From Stomoxys calcitrans (Eukaryota > Arthropoda > Insecta > Diptera > Muscidae): a stretch of DNA of 64,000 nt. A program made the translations under genes and the position numbers. The stretch lies in contig NC_081553.1 in assembly GCF_963082655.1 (NCBI RefSeq), positions 209,287,435 to 209,351,434 of the forward strand, written 5' to 3'. Of this stretch, positions 33,607 through 44,954 are shown one piece after another. Under the pieces are notes generated by a model. The model was not told the origin of the DNA. It made no database searches and was given only the letters and a program-made list of their open reading frames with translations. Positions within the stretch are counted from its first letter, which is position 1. Every line of letters begins with the position of its first letter.

Positions 33607-34393
33607 AGAGAGATATGGTGAGACATTAGGGTAAACGAATCGAGATGTTCAGGTGTCTGGATAAAGTGCGGAAATTTAAATAAAACATCAACGAAATCTA
33701 TTGACACATGATTATAGTGTGCTGAGGATATGAGAGGAACATTTTGCTCAGCAGCTGTTCTCCAATAGTGGCGGCGACGAGGATACCACAAAACTAATCC
33801 CCGATGATGGTATGGAATATGTAGTCAGAATGATGTGTATGTAGTAGTAACCCGGCTGAAGAATAACAAGACTGAGGGAGCCGGTGGGTTGCCAGCTGAA
33901 CTACTTCAATTCATCAATTAGCTCGTCTTCGCTATCTGGCTGGGAGTAAGAACACCCGAGGATGAGAGGAGAGGGCAGACAACATAGCTGTGAATGCCAA
34001 AAAAAAAACTGTCATCAATTAACGTGATGAATGCCCAGCCTTTCAGGACGACGCAGCTTGGGCGACGAGAGCTCACTTAGTACTTTGGAACAAAGAAACT
34101 GTCGGAACGACAACATTCGATGGAGATTTTTGGAACGTGATGAAAGGAGGCTATTACTAAGGGGAAGTAGAAAAAGGATCGGTATCATTAGGCTACTGAG
34201 TAGGTAGAAGAATGTGTATGTGGTAGTAACACGGCTGACGAAAAACAAGACTGGTGGAGCCGATGCGTTGCCAGCTGAACTACTTCCGACCAGAGACAAC
34301 AAGCTGATGAGGCATATCAATTAGCTGGTCTTCGCAATCTGGCAGGAAGTAAGAACACCCCAGGATGAGAGGAGAGGGCAGACAACATAGCTG
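33607..34393 (+). pseudogene. NL-C fragments, linker and start of RT, partly duplicated
   Basis: Plus-strand pieces of the element at 18890-21300. RIEMFRC and KVRKF near 33640 match its ERIEMYRS..EVRKF linker. The RT-start phrase LKNNKTEGAGGLPAELLQ (about 33850-33900) recurs at about 34210-34270 as LTKNKTGGADALPAELLP, followed by LVFAIWQEVRTP. Both copies end with GAGGAGAGGGCAGACAACAT. The second runs straight into a T1 monomer (GTTGGAAGTCATAACAGAAC). Confidence 0.72.
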
Positions 34394-34918
34394 TTGGAAG
34401 TCATAACAGAACACCTCATGCAAAATTTCAGTCAAATCGGGCAAAAATAGCGGCTTGTAAGAGCTCAAGAAATCAAATCGGGAGATCAGTTTATATAGGA
34501 GCTATATCAGCTTATAAACCGATTTGGACCTTGGCACATGTGTTGGAAGTCACAAAAGAACACCGCATGCAAAATTTCACCCAAATCTGACAAAAAAATG
34601 CGCCTCCCAGGGGCTCAAGAAGTCAAACCGGGAGATCGGTTTATATGAGAGCTATATCTAAATCTGAACCGATATGACCCATTTGCAATCCCCAAAGACT
34701 TACATAAATATTTAGTACCTGCGGAAAATTTCAAGAGGCTAGCTTTACGCGTTCAACCGCTATCGCGACGGAGGGACGGTCGGACATGGCTAAATCGACT
34801 CAGAACGTCGAAACGATCAAGAATATAATACTTTATGGGGTCTTAGACGGATATTTCGAGGTGTGACAAACGGATTGACTAGATTAGTATACCCCCATCC
34901 TATGATGGCGCGTATTAA
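34394..34918 (-). repeat. T1 element, reversed, partial
   Basis: Two to three monomers beginning at the NL-C junction, then GGGACGGTCGGACATGGCTA, core, and outer hairpin GTATACCCCCATCC..GCGCGTATTA. The palindromic end is absent, replaced by the NL-C fragment. Confidence 0.78.
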
Positions 34919-35779
34919 AAAGACAGCTTAACATAAAAAATCTCACATGTGTATATCTCAGATATAAATTCATGCAAGTTGCGATAGTTTGTGATGTGTC
35001 AAATGCATTATTAAAACGCCACTTCCAACCATTTAACAATGATTTATGATTTTTCTATTCACCTCGACAAAAACACATATTCCCAATAGAAAATCCTGTA
35101 GAATGTTTCCTTTCCCCCACCCTCATGCAAAACATGACGTTTTTATAGTTTTTTAATATTCCCCAGCTGTGGTGGTGTGATGATGAAGAGTGGCCAATCT
35201 TCATTTTATCCGTTATGGTCAACATTTGTTCAAGATTTGCTGACCGACCACATGATGTGCAAATAGAAATCTGGTCCACCATCCAGTGGCCAATAGGGGG
35301 TTTTGGTGTATGACGACTAACCAAAAAAAAAAAATGTTATCATTTTGAAAACATTTGTGGCATGTTTTGTGGCTTAAGTGGAAATATTTTCATACTGCTA
35401 CAGAGATGGGTCATGTCCTTCTATGGCATGGTCACAGATGTTGTGGGTAGTTTTTCCCACAGTGATACACTCCCAGATATTGAGAGAATTTTCGTTGCAA
35501 GCATGCTTATGAAGAAAAGGTCAAAAAATATTTGAACTCATTTTATGTTGGTCACGTTTTATTTGAAGTAGCTGCTGATGGAATTTTTTCCCTTAGTTTT
35601 TTTCGTGATTTGATGCTTCCTTACAGTTATTAATAAATTTATATGAGAGTTGTATGAAATTTAAGTCATAGCGAAAGCGGAAGCGGAAATATGATAAGTT
35701 CCCATAAAAACAATGAGATTTTTTGGCTCATTGAAGATTTGTGACCCTTAAGAGTCACAAATGAATCTTCTATTATAGA
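34919..35779. other. Unique non-coding DNA
   Basis: AT-rich. A short inverted phrase around 35740-35765 (TGTGACCCTTAAGAGTCACA) can form a hairpin. No gene recognised. Confidence 0.5.
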
Positions 35780-38234
35780 ACAAGTAAAAAGGCGTTAAGT
35801 TTGGCCGGGCCAAACTTTGGATACCCACCACCTCGGGTATATATGTAGACCACCTTTCGTCAAAATCCTTTGAAAAATGCATACCTTATGCCCCATAGCA
35901 GCTATATCGAAATATATTCCGATTTGTACGAAAGCATCACTATTCAATTATTGCTCTTTTTGGTAGCTATATCTAAAAATAAACCGATCTGAACCATATA
36001 CGACACTAATGTCGAAAAGCCTAACATAAGTCACTGTGTTAAATTTCAATGAAATCGGATTATAAATGCGCCTTTTATGTGGACAAGACCTTAAATCAAG
36101 ATATTGGTCTATATAGCAGCTATATCCTAATGTGGACCTATTTGGGCCAAGTTTCAGAAAAATGTCGAAGGGCCTTACACAACTATCTGTCCCAAATTTC
36201 GGTGAAATCGGATAATAAATGCCCCATTTATGGGCCCAAAACCTTAAATCGAGAGATCGGTATATATGGTAGCTATATCCAACTCAGGACCGATATGAAC
36301 CAAATTGAAGAAGGATGTCGAAGGGCCTAACACAACTCACTGTCCCAAATTTCAGCAAAATCGGATAATAAATGTGGCTTTTATGGGCCAAAGAACCTAA
36401 ATCGGCGGATCGGTCTATATGGCGGCTATATCCAAATCTGGACCGATCTGGGCCAAATTGAAGAAGGATATCGAAGGGCCTAACACAACTCACTGTCCCA
36501 AATTTCAGCAAAATCGGACAATAATTGTGGCTTTTATGGGCCTAAGACCCTAAATCGACGGATAGGTCTATATGGCAGCTATATCCAAATCTGGACCGAT
36601 CTGAGCCAAATTGAAGAAGAATTTCAAAGAGCCTAAAACAACTCACTGTCCCAAGTATCGGCGATATCGGACAATAAATGCACCTTTTATGGACCTAAGA
36701 CCCTAAATCGACGGATCGGTCCATATGGCAACTATATCTAAATCTGAACCGATCTGGCCCAAATTGGAGAAGGATATCGAAGGGCCTTACACAACTCACT
36801 GTCCCAAATTTCAGCAAAATCGGATAATAAATGCGCCTTTTATGGGCCTAAGACCCTAAATCGGCGGATCGATTTATATGGCAGCTATATCCAAATTAGG
36901 ACCGATTTGGGCCAAATTTGATAAGGATATCGAAGGGCCTAACACAACTCACTGTCCCAAATTTCAGCCAAATCGGACAATAAATGCGCCTTTGATGGAC
37001 CCAAAACCATAAATCGAGAGATCCGTCTATATGGCAGCTATACCCAAATCTGGACCGATCTGAGCCAAATTGAAGAAGGATATCGAAGGGCCTAACACAA
37101 CTCACTGTCCCAAAATTCAGCGAAATCGGACAATAATTGTGGCTTTTATGGGCCTAAGACCCTAAATTCGCGGATCGGTCTATATGGCAGCTATCCAAAT
37201 CTGGACCGATTAGGGCCAAATTTAAGAAGGATATCGAAGGGCCTAACAAAATTTACTGTCCCAAATTTTCAGCAAAATCGGATAATAAATGTGGATTTTA
37301 TGGGCCAAAAACCCTAAATCGGCGGATCGGTCCATATGGCAACTATATCCAAATCTGGACCGATCTGGGCCAAATTGAAGAAGGATATTGAAGGGCCTAA
37401 CACAATTCACTGTCCCAAATTTCAGCAAAATCGGATAATAAATGTGGATTTTATGGGCCAAAGACCCTAAATCGGCGGATCGGTCCATATGGCAGCTATA
37501 TCCAAATCTGAACCGATCTGGGCCAAATTGAAGAAGAATGTGGAGGGGCCTAACACAACTCTCTGTCCCAAATTTCAGCAAAATCGGATAATAAATGTGG
37601 ATTTTATGGGCCAAAGACCCTAAATTGGCGGATCGGTCTATATGGCAGCTATATCCAAATCTGGACCGATCTGGGCCAAATTGACGAAGGATATTGAGGA
37701 GCCTAACACAACTCACTGTCCCAAATTTCAGCAAAATCGGACAATAATTGTGGCTTTTATAGGCCTAAGACCATAAATCGGTGGATCGGTCCATATGGCA
37801 GCTATATCCAAATCTGGACCGATCTGGGCCAAATTTACGAAGGGTATTGAGGAGCTTAACACAACTCACTGTCCCAAATTTCAGCAAAATCGGACAATAA
37901 ATGTGGCTTTTATGGGCCTAAGACCCTAAATCAACGGATCGGTCTATATAACAGCTAAATGAAGATATAGTCCGATATAGCCCATCTTCTACAATAATTT
38001 AACCTGCTTATGGAAAAAAAAATCTGTGCAAAGTTTCAGCTCAATATCTCTATTTTTAGAGACTGTAGCGTGATTTCAACAGACAGACGGACAGAGGGAC
38101 GGACATTGCTAGATCGTCCTAGATTTTTACTCTGATCAAGAATATATATACTTTATAGCATCGGAAATGGATATATGTTGCAAACGGAATGGCAAAATGA
38201 ATATACCCCCATCCTTCGGTGGTGGATATTAAAA
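35780..38234 (-). repeat. T2 array, complete, reversed
   Basis: 2.45 kb. Starts AACAAGTAAAAAGGCG with the palindrome TTTGGCCGGGCCAAA and CACCACCTCGGGTATATATG. About thirteen monomers of about 153 bp follow (GGGCCTAACACAACTCACTG, TGTCCCAAATTTCAGC, GGATCGGTCTATATGGC). Then come a GACAGACGGACAGAGGGACG tract, GCTAGATCGTCC core, TATATATA, and outer hairpin ATACCCCCATCC..GGTGGATATT. Confidence 0.88.
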
Positions 38235-39312
38235 TTGCGCTTTGTTTGTTTGTTTGTCTGTTCCGTATAGACTCAAATACGGCTAAACCGATTTTTCATG
38301 AAATTTTTCCCAGATGATAGAGCTTGACCCTCCGGTAAAAATAGGGTACTTAATTTTTTGATATCCGAAGGGGGGACGGACCCTCCCACTTACCCCATTT
38401 TTCTCGGAGATGGGGGCACCGATTTAAGCAAAATTTTGTATGCCGCCTTATGGTAACCCAGAAACACAAAATTGGTATAAACCTTTGGGGTCAAAAACCC
38501 TGGGGGGACGCCCCATCCAAACGGACATGTTTGCCGATTGGAACAATATGGGTATCAAATGAAAGGTATTCAGGAGTAGAGCACAACTTGATATAACAAT
38601 TTGACAACAAGGGCCGTGGGGCCTCCATAAAAAAACATCCCAGAAATGACATATTTACCGATTGGGGCAAAATGGGTATCAACTAAAAGGTAATTGGAAG
38701 TAGAGTACGCATCTGGTTTAAGAATTTGGTCAAGGAGGTCTACGGGACCTCCCCAGTTCCACATCACCCCAAAACAAGCATGTATGACCAAAACCACAAA
38801 ATGGGTATCAAATAAAAGGTCTTAGGGAGTAGATTATGAATCTGGTATACAATCGTAGAACAAAGAGTCAGGGGACCGCCCACCCACTAAATACCCTTCA
38901 ATACGACATGTAGGTCGATCGGGGCAATGTGGGACTTTAAGAGAAGGTCAACGACAGTAAAGTTCATATCTGATCACTGAACCCTACCCCTTTTCTTAAG
39001 ATTCAAAAACCCCAGATATAGGAGATGGGTGCACCGGTATAAGCAAAATTGTTTATGCCGTTTTATGGTAACCCAGAAACTGAAAATTGGCATCAAATTT
39101 TGGGGTCAAATAAGCTGGGGGACGCCCCACCCAAAACCCCTTCCAAACGGACATGTATGTCGATTGGACCAATATAGGTATCAAACGAAAGGTATTTAAG
39201 AGTAAAGTTCGAGCTTTATATAAAAATTTTGAGGGGAAAATGTAGAGGGGTCCCTCAACCACCCTCCCTTTTAGCGCCTTAGGTAATATGGGTATCAAAT
39301 GAAAGGTATTTG
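38235..39312 (-). repeat. R3 repeat, reversed
   Basis: Begins with GTTTGTTTGTTTGTCTG and CCGTATAGACTCAAATACGG, the complement of the R3 end at 10430-10460. The body has ATGGGTATCAAATGAAAGG several times (38550, 38670, 38800, 39295). The ACTAGC start is lost at the right edge. No coding function. Confidence 0.8.
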
Positions 39313-40065
39313 AAACTAGCTTCCAGAGGCCTAAGAATTCAAATCGGGAGATTAATTTATATGGGAGCTACATCAGGTTCTGGACCGATTTAAATCGTAC
39401 TTTGCCCAGTTGTTAGAAGTCGCAATAGCCGCATGCAAAATTTCAGCCAATTCGGATGAAAATTTAATCTTTCAGGGGCTCAAGAAGTCAAATCGGGAGA
39501 TCGGTTTATATGGGGCCAAATCAGGTTCCTGAACGATTTAAATCGTACTTTGTCCAGTTGAACACCTCATGCAAAATGTCAGCTCAAGAAGTTAAATCGG
39601 GGAATCGGTTTATATGGGAGCTGTCTCAGGTTCCTGGCCGATTTGAACGGTATTTTGCACAGTTGCTGGATGTCATAACAGAACAGTATGGCTTTCGGTA
39701 TCATTAAGGTACTGAGTGGGTAGAAGAATGTGTATATAGCAGTAACCCGGCTGAAGAAGACTGTGGGAGCCGATGCGTTGCCAGCTGAACTACTTCCGAC
39801 CAGAGACAAAATGCTGATGAGACATATCATATTAGTTTCGCAATCTGTCAGGAAGTAAGAACACCCGGAGATGAGAGGAGAGGGCAGACAACATAGCTGT
39901 TGAAAGTCATAACAGAACACCTTATGCAAAATTTCAGCCAAATCGGACAAAAATTACGGCTTGTAAGGGCTCAAATCTGGAGATCGGTTTCTATGGGAGC
40001 TATATCGGGTTATAGACCCATTTAAACCGTACATGGCATAGTTATAGGAAGTCATAGCAAAAGTT
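39313..40065 (-). repeat. T1 element fragments, reversed, with embedded NL-C piece
   Basis: Monomers of the CAAATCGGGAGATCGGTTTATATGGG type. They are interrupted at about 39685-39902 by an NL-C fragment, after which monomers resume with GTTGAAAGTCATAACAGAAC. Neither terminus is present. Confidence 0.75.
39685..39902 (+). pseudogene. NL-C RT-start fragment embedded in T1
   Basis: Same segment as 34190-34393: GGTATCATTAAGGTACTGAG, GTTGCCAGCTGAACTACTTC and GAGGAGAGGGCAGACAACAT. Frames are broken. The left and right junctions with T1 resemble those at 34.4 kb, so the two embedded copies probably descend from one capture. Confidence 0.75.
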
Positions 40066-41285
40066 AGGTTAGGTTAGGTTTAAGTGGCAGTCTGCTATCA
40101 AACTCACTTAGACGTTTTCGTCCATTGTGATACCACAGGGACAAAAGAAGGAAGATTCCTTCTTCTTCGGCCTGACCGAATCTAGGGTACCCACCACCAT
40201 GGATTTAGCTAAAAATTTACCCTTATTAGGTAAGGTTTAAGTGGCGGCTTAAAGTTTTCGGCCATTGCGATACCTCAGGGACAAAAGAAGAAAGATTCCT
40301 TCTAGTTTCTACCGCTGAACCATCCAGATCGCTTTAAAAAGCCCAATAACTTGCGAATGTTCACATCCGCTAAATCAGACTGGTTCTCAAAGAAATGAGA
40401 ACTTAAAGCGGAACTCCTTCTGACTGCTAGTGCAGGACACACACACAGAAGGTGTTCTATAGTCTCTTCTTCTTGGATGTCCTCACAGCTTCTGCAAAAG
40501 TCATTGCTGGCAATCTTCCGTCTGTCAGCATGTTTTCCGATCAGATAGTGACCTGTCATGACGGATATAATGACTGAGACGTCTGCTCTAGCCAATGACA
40601 GCAAAGCGGTAGACGTTTTCAAGTCTAGATTAGGCCACATAGTTTTGGAATTCTCACAGCCTCCTTTTTGTGACCATCTATCATTCGTTGTCCTTCGGGA
40701 CTGGTCTTGAAAACGTAGCTTACTTGTCGCTAGAGGCATACCCATAGATTCCAGTATCCCTGGAATGCGTAGGGTAGATAATAGTCTCGCAAGATCGCCC
40801 GCTTTACAATTCCCTGGGGTTTTCTCTGTGGCCCGGCAGCCAGAACAGGTGAATTTTCAACTATTCAGCCATCTCGAGAGAGAGAGAGAGAGATCTGCGA
40901 CAGTCGACGACGGTTTTTGTGTTCAGAAATACGTTCTCCGGGGATTTAATGGCTGTCTGAGAAAATATTTATGCCAATGATCGTAATGACATTATATCTT
41001 AGCCATTCCAGCACCTCCTTTATTCCAAGGATCTCCGCTTGATACACACTGCAGTGGTCAGGTGATCTTTTGGATATGAGGTCTTTAGAGTACACCCCAA
41101 AGCCTACCTGGTCGTTAAGTTTGGATCCATCTGTATCGAAATCTATGTAACTTCTGTTACCAGGGATATCGTAGTTCCAATCGGCTCTATCTCGAATAGT
41201 GGTAAAGTAATTTTTATCAAAAAGCGGCTCTGGTAGGGTGTAATCCACACTTCCTGTAACATAGCCGGCAGTAAAACACTGCATA
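40066..41285 (-). pseudogene. NL-D retrotransposon 3' end: RNase H, zinc-knuckle-like tail, 3' UTR, TTAGG-like tail
   Basis: Read on minus. RNase H has DTDGSKLNDQVGFGVYS (about 41110-41150), E in VYQAEILGIKEVLEWL (about 41020), D in FSDSH (about 40950), then after frameshifts a GHR-like region and PGNCKAGDLARLL (about 40790-40830). The tail includes FCRSCEDIQEEETIEHLLC (about 40460-40510) with C-x2-C...H-x4-C spacing. The 3' UTR runs to AACCTAACCTAACCT at the left end (plus strand 40066-40080). A 3' UTR segment is present twice (40072-40165 and 40225-40300), separated by about 50 bp of T-type terminal sequence. Same family as 24749-25806. Confidence 0.83.
40876..40893. repeat. (GA)n microsatellite in NL-D
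   Basis: CGAGAGAGAGAGAGAGAG, an expansion inside the former RNase H coding region. Confidence 0.85.
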
Positions 41286-41633
41286 ACAAATTTCAGCCAA
41301 ATCGGACAAAATTTCGGCTTTCAGGGACTCATGAAGGGATATCGGTTTATATGGGAGCTATATCTAAATCTGAACCGATATGGCCCATTTGCAATCCCCA
41401 TCGACCTACATCAATACTAAGTATCTGCACAAATTTTCAAGCAGCTAGCTTCACGCGTTGGATCTCTATCGTGATTTTGACAGACGGACGGACGGACATG
41501 GCTAAATCGACTCAGAACGTCGAGGCGATCAAGAATATACATATGCCTAATGGGGTCTTAGACGAATATTTTGAGGTGTTACATACGGAATGACTAGATT
41601 AGTATACCCGCATCCTGTGGTGGTGGGTATAAA
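41286..41633 (-). repeat. T1 element, reversed, left part missing
   Basis: One to two monomers, GACAGACGGACGGACGGACA, CATGGCTAA core, outer hairpin GTATACCCGCATCC..GGTGGTGGGTATA. It lies head to head with the next element. Confidence 0.82.
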
Positions 41634-41670
41634 AATATTTGGAAAGTAAATGGGCTATCCAAATATTTTT
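41631..41670. repeat. Inverted repeat at a head-to-head T1 junction
   Basis: AAAAATATTTGGA (41631-41643) and TCCAAATATTTTT (41658-41670) pair perfectly around 14 bases. Each arm continues into the outer hairpin of a T1 element. Confidence 0.9.
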
Positions 41671-43623
41671 GTACCCTCCACCATAAGATGGGGGGTATAC
41701 TAATTTCGTCATTCTGATTGTAACTACTCGAAATATTCATCTGAGACCCCATAAAGTATATATATTCTTGATCGTCGTGAAATTTTATGTCGATCTAGCC
41801 ATGTCCGTCCGTCTGTCCGTCAGTCCGTCCGTCCGTCTGTCTGTCGAAAGCACGCTAACTTCCGAAGGAGTAAAGCTAGCCGCTTGAAATTTTGCAAAAA
41901 TACTTTTTATTAGTGTAGGTCGGTGTGTATTGTAAATGGGCCATATCCGTCCATGTTTTGATATAGCTGTCATATAAACCGATGTTGGGTCTTGACTTCT
42001 TGAGCCTCTAGAGTGCGCAATTCTTATCCGATTGGGACGAAATTTTGCACGACTTGTTTTGTTATGATACCCAACAACTGTGCCAAGTATGGTTCAAATC
42101 GGTCCATAACCTGATATAGCTGCCATATAAACCGATCTGGGGTCTTGACTTCTTGAGCCTCTAGAGTGCGCAATTCTTATCCGATTGGAATAAAATTTTG
42201 CACGACGTGTTTTGTTATTATATCCAACAACTGTGCCAAGTATGGTTCAAATCGGTTCATAACCTGATATAGCTGCCATATAAATCGATCTTGGGTCTTG
42301 ACTTCTTGAGCCTCTAGAGTGCGCAATTCTTATCCGATTGGGATGAAATTTTGCACGACGTGTTTTGTTATGATATCCAACAACTGTGCCAAGTATGGTT
42401 CAAATCGGTTTATAACCTGATATAGCTGCCATATAAACCGATCTTGGGTCTTGACTTCTTGAGCCTCTAGAGTGCGCAATTCTTATCCGATTGGAATGAA
42501 ATTTTGCACGACGTGTTTTGTTATGACATCCAACAACTGTGCCAAGTATGGTTCAAATCGGTTCATAACCTGATATAGCTGCCATATAAACCGATCTGGG
42601 GTCTTGACTTCTTGAGCCTCTAGAGTGCGCAATTCTTATCCGATTGGAATGAAATTTTGCACGACGTGTTTTGTTATGACATCCAACAACTGTGCCAAGT
42701 ATAGTTCAAATCGGTTCATAACCTGATATAGCTGCCATATAAACCGATCTTGGGTCTTGACTTCTTGAGCCTCTAGAGTGCGCAATTCTTATCCGATTGG
42801 GATGAAATTTTGCACGACGTGTTTTGTTATGATATCCAACAACTGTGCCAAGTATGGTTCAAATCGGTTTATAACCTTATATAGCTGCCATATAAACTGA
42901 TCTGGGGTCTTGACTTCTTGAGCCTCTGGAGGGCGCAATTCTTATCCAATTTTAATGAATTTTGGCACGTAGTATTTTGTTATGATATTCAACAACTGTG
43001 TCAAATATGGTTCAAATCGGTTGATAACCTGATATAGCTGTCATATAAACAGATCTGGGGACTTGACTTCTTGAGCTTCTAGGGGGCTCAATTTCTATCC
43101 GATTTGGCTGAAATTTCGCAAGATGTTTTTTATTGTTACTTTCAACAACTATGTCAAATAAAGTACAAGTCGGTTCATAACCTGATATAGCTGCCATATA
43201 AACCGATCTGGGATCTTGACTTCTTGAGCCTCTGGAGGTCGCAATTATTATCCGAATTGCCTGAAATTTTGTACGACGGATTCTCTCATGACCATCAACA
43301 TACGTGTTTATTATGGTCTGAATCGGTCTATAGCCCGATACAGCTCCCATATAAATCGATCTCTCTATTTTACTTTTTGAGCCCACAAAGGGCGCAATTC
43401 TTATTCGAATTGGCTGACATTTTACACAGGTCTCCAACATATAATTTAATTGTGGTCCAAACCGGACCATATCTTGATATCGCTCTAATAGCAGAGCAAA
43501 TCTTTTCTTATATCCTTTTTTTTACCTAAGAAGAGATGCCGGGAAAAGAACTCGACAAATGCGATCCATGGTGGAGGGTATATAAGATTCGGCCCGGCCG
43601 AACTTAGCACGCTTTTACTTGTT
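41665..43623 (+). repeat. T1 array, complete
   Basis: 1.96 kb. Hairpin TACCCTCCACC..GGGGGGTATA, TATATATTCTTGATCGTCG, (GTCY)n at 41803-41841, then about eleven monomers. Six consecutive monomers read CTCTAGAGTGCGC in place of CTCTAGAGGGCGC. Ends GGGTATATAAG (43576-43586), palindrome TTCGGCCCGGCCGAA (43588-43602), ACTTG at about 43621. Confidence 0.88.
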
Positions 43624-44949
43624 TTAAATTTTTTTATAATATTTTTTTTTAATTTTCTTATCTTTTTTTTTATTTTTTAATGTTCCCAATGACTTTAATT
43701 TGTAACATTTAAATGCTGTACAGCCTTAATTAGCTAACAAATGTGCAGGAAGTTGCAAGGACATTAGCTATCATCCAACAGCTACAGATACATCATTCGT
43801 TTTAGTCACCATCAACCATATCCTTAAGAATCTTTAACAATTGGTTTGAGAATGTGTGTGTGTGTATGTGTGTGTGTGTTTGCAAATGATGCCATCAAGA
43901 GGGAAAACCAAACCAAACCAAACAAAGAAAAACTCCATGAAATAAATGACCTTTAACGAAAATAAAAAACAATTAAGGTTTTAGGTTAATTTAAGCCAAA
44001 ACACACACACACATACACACATAGATATAGACATAGAAATCTTCAGAAAAGATGGCTCAAAGGATGAGGATGTAGAATGAATTTGGTAATCAGAAGGCAT
44101 AAAATCCATATAACATAATTAGCAGCAAAACAAGCAAATGGCCAACAACGTTGAGTATCCTTGTCGGTTAATATGGGAACGAAACAAAATGGCCAACCAA
44201 GGCAGTCAACCAAGCGAAAAACTAACGATAGTCTTGTGGACAAAAGCCAAATTTCGAAAGACTACCGTCGCACACACTTGGCTCTGGCAGATAGTTAAGA
44301 GATTAAAGTACAGGTTGGCAAAGGAGTGAGTAATGGGGTATGAATTTGGGGATAATAAAACATTTTTCTCCACCGAATGGTTGATGATTGACGAGGGCAT
44401 GCTTTAATTAAATATTTCGGCAAATTGTGGTTGGGTAATGTGGCATTAGATTAAGGGGAATATGACAGTAATATGAAATAAGCAAGGTATGTAATGACAA
44501 AATATTGAGCATATTTCGATTGAGGCACAAGAATTTTATCAAAAATGGTTTATCAGTAAAATTAGTTCAAAATGTAATCGTAAAGAAATTTTGTGAAAAT
44601 GTTGTATTTTTTTCATTTGTTTCTCCTTTGAGACGATCTTAATGATCGGATATTTTCTTTGCAAATTGAAATGGAAAGCCAGAGATCGCCACACACATCA
44701 ACCACTATGGGATGCGTTTCGTCTTTGGTTAGAAGACTTTTCAACCATATTAGGTGTGATGGCTTCAAGGGCCGTACCTTGATATGTTAAATTTGTATCG
44801 TATTTATTGCGAAAATGCCTCTATGATTAAAATTCCCTATTATCCACGCTCGACAACCCTGTCCTTTAGCTGTACATTTCCCAATGCATGTGTTTTCGTG
44901 TAATGACAGATTTTTTTGTCTGCAACAATTACACCACTTTCATGGTAGC
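43624..44949. other. Unique AT-rich non-coding DNA with microsatellites
   Basis: No gene recognised. Poly-T tracts 43625-43680, a TG-rich tract at 43853-43880 and a CA-rich tract at 44001-44022. Confidence 0.55.
43853..43880. repeat. (TG)n microsatellite
   Basis: TGTGTG with one TATG interruption. A CA-rich tract (44001-44022) lies 120 bases away in the opposite sense. Confidence 0.9.
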
Positions 44950-44954
44950 ACATG

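Noticed and set aside
36049..36330. 93-codon plus-strand frame
   Set aside because: Lies within the T2 array and is built from its monomer sequence.
37243..37734. 163-codon minus-strand frame
   Set aside because: It is a repeating 51-residue peptide from T2 monomers whose length is a multiple of three. No domain.
43012..43470. 152-codon minus-strand frame
   Set aside because: Runs across T1 monomers and the terminal region; repeats the same peptide as other arrays.
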